From CAURNT01 sp963539215 (lineage in GTDB: Bacteria > Fusobacteriota > Fusobacteriia > Fusobacteriales > Leptotrichiaceae): a DNA stretch of 64,000 nt. Positions 9,744 to 17,998 of the stretch are shown here, in pieces (positions within the stretch are counted from its first letter, which is position 1; each line of letters starts with the position of its first letter). The position numbers and the translations under genes were made by a program. The notes under the pieces were generated by a model. It saw only the letters and a program-made list of their open reading frames with translations, had not been told where the DNA came from and made no database searches. The DNA lies in contig CAUTJT010000004.1 of the NCBI GenBank assembly GCA_963539215.1, forward strand, positions 41,461 through 105,460, given 5' to 3'.

Positions 9744-10518
9744 TCACACTAATTTTTTTATTTGCTCCATTCCACTGTAATTTAGATAAAAACAATAAAA
9801 TACAAATCCAAATCACCTGTAAAGTTAACATATTAACAACACCTGAATAATCTAATTTCCCCATCAATAACATTATAGGTTTATATGATATATATTCAAA
9901 AGGTGTTAATGATAAAATTTTTCTTAATCCTTCAGGTAAAAATGATAAAGGAAATAATTCTCCTGATGTAAATCTAAATATTACCTCTTTCATCATTAAA
10001 AATCCCCAAATATAATTTATATAAAAAGCAGTTAAACCTACTATAAAATTAAGTAAAAACATTATTATTGAACTAAATAATATTGACACCAAAAACATAA
10101 AAAACATTAAAGGCGTAATACTCAAACCACCAAAATATGTAATTATACATATACAAGGAATTAAAAGAAATACTCCATCAAATAATACATTAGATATACT
10201 CTGAGAAATTAGAACTCCTATATATGATATAGGTTTAATAAAATACATTACTATATCTCCTCTTTCAATATCAAAAGATATATTTTTATCTATTGAATTG
10301 TTTAAAAATGAAAGTATAGTAAATGATAAAACTATATATTTAATCATATCACTTCCACTATATCCATTTATATTTCCATTATTATTTTTCAAAACAAAAA
10401 ACCAAATAAATATTGCAGATATTATTTGTATATATGATGATATAATACTTATCATATATCTACTTCTATAAGCCATCCTAATTTTAATATTAAATATCAT
10501 AAATTTAATATACTTCAT
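9733..10518 (-). CDS. ABC-2 type exporter permease, second subunit
   Basis: This integral membrane protein of 261 residues has six or so hydrophobic helices. The pattern IERGDIVMYFIKPISY resembles the RG-y--fL-rP motif of DUF990-type permeases, so it is a distant relative of the permease encoded next to it. I chose ATG at 10518 because GGAGG lies seven bases upstream; longer frames starting at TTG 10536 or ATG 10524 would place the ribosome site inside or against the start. It is the first gene of the unit that continues through the second permease, the ATPase, hpt, purA and purB. Confidence 0.8.
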   Translation of the reverse strand: MKYIKFMIFNIKIRMAYRSRYMISIISSYIQIISAIFIWFFVLKNNNGNINGYSGSDMIKYIVLSFTILSFLNNSIDKNISFDIERGDIVMYFIKPISYIGVLISQSISNVLFDGVFLLIPCICIITYFGGLSITPLMFFMFLVSILFSSIIMFLLNFIVGLTAFYINYIWGFLMMKEVIFRFTSGELFPLSFLPEGLRKILSLTPFEYISYKPIMLLMGKLDYSGVVNMLTLQVIWICILLFLSKLQWNGANKKISVNGG

Positions 10519-10587
10519 TAACATTCCTCCTAACAAATTATTATATCACATATTATAAAGTATAAAAAGAGTATAAAATAATTTATA

Positions 10588-10632
10588 TAAAAAAACATGC
10601 ACCTAAAATTTATATATTCTTTAGGCACATGT
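10588..10632 (-). terminator. Terminator after S8 autotransporter copy B
   Basis: The arms at 10620-10632 and 10595-10607 pair over 13 positions in the minus-strand RNA, two of them as G-U wobbles, and are followed by seven U. On the plus strand the same two positions are mismatches, so the element is directional. It separates module B from the exporter/purine unit. Confidence 0.75.
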
Positions 10633-10644
10633 TAGTACTAGTCT

Positions 10645-13600
10645 TTAAAATGTATATTTAATTCCCAAATTAATATTTTGAGTACTTAAATTCTTATTAC
10701 CATAAGTAAATTTAACACTTAATTTATCAGTTGGCGTATAATTTAAAGATAAATTAGCTCTAAATTCATTATCTGGTAATTTAACAGAACTTACTTCATT
10801 TTTAATATCTTCATAAGCACTTGACTTAACTTTTAATCTTATTGTTGGATCAGTTAACCATTTAGTATATGCTGCATCAAATCCTAAATTTAATTTATTA
10901 TTTAAGACATACTTAGTGTTAACACCAAGTCTTGCAGCAAGTTTAGTATTAGATTGTAAATCATACTTAATACCTAATAAACCATCTTCACTATCATACT
11001 TATTAAATACGAATGTATAAAGATCTATTCCTAAATATGGTTTAACTTCTAAATTCTTTAAACTATTAAATTTATATCCAAAGTTCAAATGTTCAGATAC
11101 AGTAAATTGATTTTGATCATGTTCTTTTCTACTTTCAAATAAGTAATCTTTATATACTTTTTTAAATAAAGTATTTGTAGCAATAGTTGCATCAAATTCA
11201 TAATTATCTTTAATATATTTTATAATTCCATTTATACCTAAACTATTAAATTTAGTTGAAACTATATCATCTTGTGTGTGATTACCATTCAAGAATTCTC
11301 CTCCTAAGAAGAATCTAAAATCACCAAATCTATATCCTAAATTTACATTTAATCCATTTACACGAGAATTTATATCTATTCTATTTATACTATCTTTAGA
11401 AATATTAAATTCATTTACTAAATTAGTAAATAATGCAACTTTTTTATTTAATAAACTTTCATTTAACAGTTTATTATTTTCGTTTAATTTTAAACTAGAA
11501 ACTGTATATGCAGCTGTTAATGAATCAGCAAGAGTTTCTCCATCTATAGTTCTTGAATCTTTTAAAGTAGCATAAAGTATACTATCTAAAGCTTCACCTA
11601 TCTTATCAAGTCTATTATTTGATGCGGCAGGTTTTGGTTGATTACCTGTAGATCCATGTAGTCTTTCTTCTGCTTCCTTATCTAATTTTTCTCTATCTGC
11701 TTTTAATTTTTCTTCTAATTCATCTATAAATGGTGGTCTATCATTACCTGGTCTTTTATCTTCTGCACCTTTTTCAAATCCACCTTTTATTATTTTACCA
11801 ACTAAAGTATTATTTTTATACTCCAATGAGAATGATAAAAGTTGACTTATTGGATATACTCCAAGTTTCACTCTAGTTAATACTTCATTACTATTTGCTT
11901 TTGCTTCAAATACTTTTATTTCTTTGAATATTTTTTTACTAATTCCTCTAGATTTTAATACATCTACAGTGAAATTATCTGTTTGACTCAAATCTATACT
12001 AGCTATACTTAATAAAGATATAGGTGAAACATATGTTTTTGACCCTCTAACAGGTGTATACTTACCTGCTATAGCATCGTTATCAGAATATGAATAAAGT
12101 TCACCAAAATTAGTTACATTAGCTCTTATAGTATGTTGATCTTTCTTATCATTACCTTTAAGATCTTCATTATTAATATCTAATTTAAGTTTAGCTCCTT
12201 TATCAACAGTAATATTAGATCTCATACCACCTCTAACTATTAAAGTTCCTTCTTCAACAGTCGTTGGTCCAGTATATGTATTATTCCCATCTAAAGCTAA
12301 ACTTCCTTTACCTTTTTTAGTAAGTCCTGCATCAAGGAATAATTCTCTTTCTTCAAATGATAACTTTGATATATATGAATTTACTTTATCTTGGAATAAC
12401 TTTCTTGCTTCATCTTCATTAGCCGCTTTATTTATTTGATCAACTTCTTCTTTAGTAAATTGTCCACGGCTTACCATATATCTAGTTATATCAAATGCTC
12501 CTGCTATATTATTTCCAAATACATAATTTCCACTAGGAATATTAGCTATAAAGTTTTCATCCCCTGTTTCATGAGTTAATGCTTTAACAAATCTTGCAGG
12601 ACCTTTTATAGCTGAAGTCTTATCTAAAATTCCCCAACCAATATTTTCATCTACACCATAAATACCTGTAGCAAGACCATTACTAGATTCTATATAGTCA
12701 TCTTTTGCAGTTGTTAATAATGTTTGTTTTATTTGATGAGCACTCATCCAAGGGAAAGTTTTTTGAACTAAAGATCCAACAGCTGTAACACGTGGTGCTG
12801 CAAAACTTGAACCAAAGTTTATACGGTATTTATAATCATCTGTTATCTTATTTCCTTGATTATCTACATCAGAAACATATATATATTCTCCAGGAGCAGC
12901 CATAGCCCAAAGTTTTGAACTTCCAGCACGAGTTAATGAAAATACATTTCCTTTATGCCCATTTCTAGAAGCATATGCTTCTATATACATAATTTGATCT
13001 TCTATCTCTCTTTGATATTCAACTGGATATTTATCTGGATTTTTTCTTATTTCATTTAATTCTTTAACAAGAGACACATAATTATCATACATTCCTGTTG
13101 TTAAATTCTTATTTTTTAAAGCAGGTATAGAAGCACTACCTACACCATAACCCAAGAAATTATTAGTAGAATTTGAACCATATACACTCATCTTACTTGC
13201 TATTCCAACTACATTAACCATATTTTTTCTATATGAGTAGTCATATTTATAATCTTGTCCATTTTCTCTAGCATCTTTTGAACCTAGGTAGTTTATAATA
13301 CTTGGAACTGATGCAAAATCATTATTAAATTTTAAGTCAGGACTTTGTATTAATATTTTATCTCCATTTGCTTTAAAATTAGTTAAATCTACACGTCCAC
13401 TATTATATGTATTTCCCATAGCTCTTACCATTAATATATCGTGATTTGCAGCAGAAAATTCTTTTGCATTTTTTATACCTGCTTCAGTAAGAACCATTCT
13501 ATATCTAACTAATTTATCAAAATCTTCCTTAGTTATTTCTTTTTTATTTTTAAAATAATCATAAAGTTCTAGTGAATCAAAGACTTCAGTTCTACCTTTA

Positions 13601-15573
13601 GAAACAAATTCTCTTCCATTTTCTCTTTCACTTTTTAACCATGATTGTATTAAAAATCTATATAAAGTATTTGAATTATAGAAATCTGCAGCTTTTTGTT
13701 TTTGTTCATCTGTCATATTATCAAGTTGAATATAATCATCATAATTCAATTCTCCACCATAAGACATGTTTATAAGCTTGATATTTTTATTTTCATCTAA
13801 AATTTTTGGTAAATATTGTCCAACTTTTCCACCACTTACACCTTTTCCATCTGCATGTCCTATAGATAAAACGTTAAAATTAATATCTGTATAAGGTATT
13901 TTATCTGATTCTTTAATATTTTTAATTTTAAGAGCCTGTGATATAACAAAATCATAATATTCTTTTAAATATTTAGCTCTTTCTTCAGTAGTTAGTTCTC
14001 TTTCCTTTTTACCAAATTCTTTAACTTTACCCTCTATTGATGGTTTTAAATATCTTTCCATTCTCTTTTTAATTTCTTCTTTTACAATAACAAATTCTGT
14101 TTTATCAGGATTATCTTCTATCAATTTATTTAACGCTGATTCCAATAAAGTCTTAAGCCTTTCATCACTTACTCTATTTTTATCATTTACCTTATTTCCT
14201 TCATTTCCTATAGCATGTATTTGATTAGCTGTCCACCAAGTATCCGCATGATAACTTAATTCATCTATCATAGTACCTATTACAGTAGCTCCATGTGTTT
14301 TTTCAAGTAAAGCATATTTTCTTTCATATCCTGTCAATTTATCATCAACAAATTTAAATTTAGGGTCTGTATAATAAGGTGTTTGTCTATATGTTCTATT
14401 TTCTATTTCTGGAGTTATATCAAAGAATGAATTATCAGCTATTGCTACTGTTGGTCCATTAAAATCTACAAAAACATTATCTTCACGAGAGTATAACACT
14501 TTACCATTTTGTATTATTTCTCTTACAACTCTATGTTTCCCAACTGTAGGTTTACTTGGATCTTCATCTAAAATTCTAGTATTGAATACTAAATCATTAT
14601 CAAAATTTTTAGCATTTTCATCATCTGTTTTTGCTTTTAATCTTGATATTTTATACTCATCAAATCCACCCAATATACTCTTACCATCTGCACTAAATTT
14701 AAGAGATACTTTATTTAAATCAGTTAATAATTGATCATAATTATTAGAATAATCTTCTAGTTTATCACCAAAAGAAATAGTTTTCTTGACAAATTGATCA
14801 CGTTCAGAAACTATTCCATTAACACGTACTCTTACAAGTACCTCTTTTTCTCCAACCATATCATCAAGATCTAGATATTTATTAAAATCAGAGCCCTTAC
14901 CAGTAGTTTCTAATAAACTCACTCCATCTTCTTTTTTAATATATGCATTAACTACACTTAATTCTATTCTATTATTATCCAAATTTTTCTTTAAATCTTT
15001 ATATCTAGCTATTTCTGGATAATATTTATTAAATACATCTTTTAAAGGATCTATCTCATTTATTGGCTTATTTATTTTTATTGTTTCTTCTTTACCTGTA
15101 TCTAGACTTCTTAACGTTACATATACATACTTCTTCGTTAAATCTGTTACTGTTTTACGATTAATTCTTTTTGGAACACTTGAATCTGTACCATCATATT
15201 TAGTATTAGGTATACTATCTATTGTTATATTATATTTTTCATTACTAACATCAGGATAATTAGCGTATTCAGGATCTGTTTCTTTATAGCTTTGTGATGA
15301 ATATGTAATATTAGTTTTGTAAATTATAGTTTCAGAATCTATATAATCTCCATCTAATTGTTCTCCCTTATATACATAATCTCCTCTAATATCAAAATTA
15401 TCACTAGTATATTCTGTTGTATAATCCGCTAAGTTATCATCTTCTTTTTTTAACACTACAATTTCAGCTTTTTTACCAAAATTTTCTTTTTTTTCTTCTT
15501 TATTATTTATAGAACTACAGCTAGTTAAAGCTACCAATCCTAGTGTTATTTTTAAGATATTATTTATTCTCAT
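10645..15573 (-). CDS. S8 subtilisin-like lipoprotein autotransporter, copy B (complete)
   Basis: This is a 1642-residue predicted surface serine protease. Residues 1-19 are a lipoprotein signal peptide with lipobox LTSC (Cys19). A beta-rich N-terminal region of about 350 residues comes before the protease domain. The triad is visible as Asp380 (VAIADNS), His427 (HGATVIGTM) and Ser923 (GSSFAAPR), with oxyanion Asn721 in AMGN. The His-Ser distance of about 500 residues is far above the usual 150-200 and reflects inserted charged helical segments. A single autotransporter strand repeat (YTGPTTVEEGTLIV) lies near residue 1097, a charged Pro-containing linker near 1290, and a C-terminal barrel of about 280 residues ends in KYTF. 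This layout resembles Neisseria NalP. Its gene begins 12 bases after the barrel gene at 15586. The substrate is unknown. Confidence 0.9.
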   Translation of the reverse strand: MRINNILKITLGLVALTSCSSINNKEEKKENFGKKAEIVVLKKEDDNLADYTTEYTSDNFDIRGDYVYKGEQLDGDYIDSETIIYKTNITYSSQSYKETDPEYANYPDVSNEKYNITIDSIPNTKYDGTDSSVPKRINRKTVTDLTKKYVYVTLRSLDTGKEETIKINKPINEIDPLKDVFNKYYPEIARYKDLKKNLDNNRIELSVVNAYIKKEDGVSLLETTGKGSDFNKYLDLDDMVGEKEVLVRVRVNGIVSERDQFVKKTISFGDKLEDYSNNYDQLLTDLNKVSLKFSADGKSILGGFDEYKISRLKAKTDDENAKNFDNDLVFNTRILDEDPSKPTVGKHRVVREIIQNGKVLYSREDNVFVDFNGPTVAIADNSFFDITPEIENRTYRQTPYYTDPKFKFVDDKLTGYERKYALLEKTHGATVIGTMIDELSYHADTWWTANQIHAIGNEGNKVNDKNRVSDERLKTLLESALNKLIEDNPDKTEFVIVKEEIKKRMERYLKPSIEGKVKEFGKKERELTTEERAKYLKEYYDFVISQALKIKNIKESDKIPYTDINFNVLSIGHADGKGVSGGKVGQYLPKILDENKNIKLINMSYGGELNYDDYIQLDNMTDEQKQKAADFYNSNTLYRFLIQSWLKSERENGREFVSKGRTEVFDSLELYDYFKNKKEITKEDFDKLVRYRMVLTEAGIKNAKEFSAANHDILMVRAMGNTYNSGRVDLTNFKANGDKILIQSPDLKFNNDFASVPSIINYLGSKDARENGQDYKYDYSYRKNMVNVVGIASKMSVYGSNSTNNFLGYGVGSASIPALKNKNLTTGMYDNYVSLVKELNEIRKNPDKYPVEYQREIEDQIMYIEAYASRNGHKGNVFSLTRAGSSKLWAMAAPGEYIYVSDVDNQGNKITDDYKYRINFGSSFAAPRVTAVGSLVQKTFPWMSAHQIKQTLLTTAKDDYIESSNGLATGIYGVDENIGWGILDKTSAIKGPARFVKALTHETGDENFIANIPSGNYVFGNNIAGAFDITRYMVSRGQFTKEEVDQINKAANEDEARKLFQDKVNSYISKLSFEERELFLDAGLTKKGKGSLALDGNNTYTGPTTVEEGTLIVRGGMRSNITVDKGAKLKLDINNEDLKGNDKKDQHTIRANVTNFGELYSYSDNDAIAGKYTPVRGSKTYVSPISLLSIASIDLSQTDNFTVDVLKSRGISKKIFKEIKVFEAKANSNEVLTRVKLGVYPISQLLSFSLEYKNNTLVGKIIKGGFEKGAEDKRPGNDRPPFIDELEEKLKADREKLDKEAEERLHGSTGNQPKPAASNNRLDKIGEALDSILYATLKDSRTIDGETLADSLTAAYTVSSLKLNENNKLLNESLLNKKVALFTNLVNEFNISKDSINRIDINSRVNGLNVNLGYRFGDFRFFLGGEFLNGNHTQDDIVSTKFNSLGINGIIKYIKDNYEFDATIATNTLFKKVYKDYLFESRKEHDQNQFTVSEHLNFGYKFNSLKNLEVKPYLGIDLYTFVFNKYDSEDGLLGIKYDLQSNTKLAARLGVNTKYVLNNKLNLGFDAAYTKWLTDPTIRLKVKSSAYEDIKNEVSSVKLPDNEFRANLSLNYTPTDKLSVKFTYGNKNLSTQNINLGIKYTF

Positions 15574-15585
15574 TAAAATTTCCTC

Positions 15586-17820
15586 CTACCATGTATAATT
15601 TAACTCAAATCCAAATTTTGGAGATATTTTTCTTAATTTAAACTCTCTATCTTTTGGACCATAAGTTCCTTCATCACTTCTCTTCTTATCTGTTATTTTA
15701 TTAATAACCTTTTTAGATATAGTTATAGGAACCTCTATTTTACCTGTAAATGATAATTTATCAGTAAAATCATATTTTAAAGATGTAGAAGGTTTGAATT
15801 CAATTTTACCTCCAATATTATTAACAAAATTATCCTGAGTAGATGCTTGTAACTCTATTCTCTTCTCTTCATCATCTTCTTTAGTATTTCTAAGTTTTGA
15901 TTTTTTTTCTTTAGTCAATGCTATTAAGTCAAGTTCAAATCTTGTATCAAGTCCTGATTTTAAAGTAAACTTATCAAATTTCTTAGTGTAATTCATATCC
16001 AAACTAGTAACATATTGTTGAATTAATAAAAGTAGGTCCCCTTTTACATTATATGGTCTTGAATGTGCATCATTAATTCTATCTATATCTAAATCTCCTT
16101 TAAATATATATCCCGGAACCAAATGATCAATAGAAGATTCTTTAGGTTTTGGTTTAGGAAAATTAATTTCTACATCATCGTTAATTTTAGGATTTTCTGG
16201 TTGCTTCGGAATTTCACTTTTGGGTATATAAGGAACTTTTCCACCATCTAATATATATCCTATTTCATATTCATGATTAAATCCAATTTTAGATGCTATA
16301 TCAAATTTTTCATCCTCATTATCTATAACCTTATATCCAAGTTCTGCTTTAAGACCATAATTACCCTTTATAGTATCCAAATATATTCTCTTTTGAACAT
16401 CATTAATAGTTGTTAGCTCCATCTTATTTTGTCCACTAACTTTAAGATTTAATTTATCAGTTATATCATATGCAACATTTCCTTTTTGCTCAAAAGTTCC
16501 AGTTATTTTAATAATACTATATTTATGTAATTTAAATTCAGTTTTATTTAAAATAGAACTATTAACATTTAACTTATCTTTAGAATAAGACCATTCTAGA
16601 TTCATTTCTGGAGTATGGTTATTTATTAAATATTCCGATTTATATATTCCTTCAGTTAAAGGAATTACTAATTCTCCACTATATTTTAAATTAGGGGTTA
16701 ATTTAAAATCATTTATTATATAATCTTTAGCTACATCTAAAACATATTTTGGTTTAATATTAGCCCATAATTCATATTTTTTACTATTTAAATAGTTAAT
16801 AGTTTCATATTTAGATGAAAGTAAAAGACTATTTGATAATTTAAATCCTAAAATATTATTAACAGCTTTTCCATCAATATCAAAATATAGTCTATGATTA
16901 TCTATATCTGTTTTATCATAAAAATTAGGACCCGCTATTAAATATCCATGATCTTTAAAATTAGCAGTTAAGCTATATTTATCTTCTTTATTATTAAAAG
17001 TATACTTAGTATCAAATTCTTGTCTATATCTTCTTACAAAATTATTAAGAAATACAAATTGTTCATTATCTTCATTTTCTTTTTCTTCTTTATATGGTAA
17101 TGCAAAAGATCTAAGATTTAAATTAAAGTTATGTTTAAACTCTAATTTTTGATTTTCATTAATATCATAATTTAAACTAGATATATTTTTAAATGTAGGA
17201 TATCCTTTTTGATACTTAACAATATTATTAGCATAATATTCTGTATCTAAACCTATTTTTAAATTATTTATTGGTTTAAAATAAATACCTGCATTAAACT
17301 TAGTATCTCCACCTAAATATTTTTTATCACCATCAATATATTCATAATCAAATGTATCTTCATATGCTATTTCAGAACCATTTCTTATACTTTTTCTAGC
17401 ATAATTATCTAGGTAATACTCAAATCCAACATTTGATCCAAATTTTAAATTTTCATTATTATTTTTCCAATTTATAAAAACTTTTCCTTGAACGTCATGA
17501 TTTAAACTTTTGTTTTCTCTTATTTTATTATATTGTTCATTATCCCAGTCATTTACTAGTATATTTACTCTTGAGGACTTAAAATTACCTCCAAAACTTA
17601 TTCCTGTTTCCTTATCAGATAATTTCAAATCAACAAGACCTAAATTATACCCCGCATTAGAAAAATAAAAACCTTTTTCATCTACCTTAGTTGTTGTATC
17701 ATCTTCTTGTGACTTAAAATTAAAATCTAAATCTCCACTAATCTTTAAATTTCCTTCTAAAGATAAACTAACTGTGCTTAATAACAGTATTGCATTTAAA
17801 AGAAATATATTTTTCTTCAT
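15586..17820 (-). CDS. Large outer-membrane beta-barrel protein of S8 module, copy B
   Basis: This 744-residue exported protein starts at ATG 17820, preceded by GGGAG; a longer frame from 17868 would put 16 residues before the clear signal peptide (MKKNIFLLNAILLLSTVSLS). The mature part begins LEG and consists of amphipathic strands to the aromatic end NYTW. It is homologous to the protein at 2337-4454, sharing LEG, SSR...DWD, HDV and the final W. A Pro/Lys-rich insertion near residues 535-560 probably forms an external or periplasmic loop. It is the first gene of the two-gene surface module. No family name is recognised; an outer-membrane location is well supported, the role is not. Confidence 0.7.
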   Translation of the reverse strand: MKKNIFLLNAILLLSTVSLSLEGNLKISGDLDFNFKSQEDDTTTKVDEKGFYFSNAGYNLGLVDLKLSDKETGISFGGNFKSSRVNILVNDWDNEQYNKIRENKSLNHDVQGKVFINWKNNNENLKFGSNVGFEYYLDNYARKSIRNGSEIAYEDTFDYEYIDGDKKYLGGDTKFNAGIYFKPINNLKIGLDTEYYANNIVKYQKGYPTFKNISSLNYDINENQKLEFKHNFNLNLRSFALPYKEEKENEDNEQFVFLNNFVRRYRQEFDTKYTFNNKEDKYSLTANFKDHGYLIAGPNFYDKTDIDNHRLYFDIDGKAVNNILGFKLSNSLLLSSKYETINYLNSKKYELWANIKPKYVLDVAKDYIINDFKLTPNLKYSGELVIPLTEGIYKSEYLINNHTPEMNLEWSYSKDKLNVNSSILNKTEFKLHKYSIIKITGTFEQKGNVAYDITDKLNLKVSGQNKMELTTINDVQKRIYLDTIKGNYGLKAELGYKVIDNEDEKFDIASKIGFNHEYEIGYILDGGKVPYIPKSEIPKQPENPKINDDVEINFPKPKPKESSIDHLVPGYIFKGDLDIDRINDAHSRPYNVKGDLLLLIQQYVTSLDMNYTKKFDKFTLKSGLDTRFELDLIALTKEKKSKLRNTKEDDEEKRIELQASTQDNFVNNIGGKIEFKPSTSLKYDFTDKLSFTGKIEVPITISKKVINKITDKKRSDEGTYGPKDREFKLRKISPKFGFELNYTW

Positions 17821-17851
17821 ACATTCTCCCTTCAATTTATAAATATTTAAA

Positions 17852-17881
17852 ATTTTAACATAAAACACACATTAATTTCAA
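17852..17881 (-). promoter_or_regulatory. Promoter of surface module B
   Basis: On the minus strand TTGAAA (17876-17881) and TAAAAT (17852-17857) are 18 bases apart, about 30 bases ahead of the barrel gene start at 17820. It is a weaker match than the module A promoter. Confidence 0.45.
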
Positions 17882-17950
17882 TGATAATTCTAAGAGTTTT
17901 TGATATATTTTATTTATGATTGTAATATATATTATATATTGTTAAATATA

Positions 17951-17985
17951 AAAACCCTCTACATTTTTCATTAGAGGGTTTTTTA
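17951..17985 (-). terminator. Terminator after the acyl-CoA synthetase fusion gene
   Basis: An 11-pair stem (AAAACCCTCTA / TAGAGGGTTTT, loop of ten) lies 14 bases past the stop at 17999. Runs of T on both strands make it work in either direction. Confidence 0.8.
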
Positions 17986-17998
17986 TCATTATTCTATT

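Noticed and set aside
7973..10560. Possible purine riboswitch for the hpt-purA-purB genes
   Set aside because: Genes abut directly and no purine aptamer three-way junction is seen at the start of the unit.
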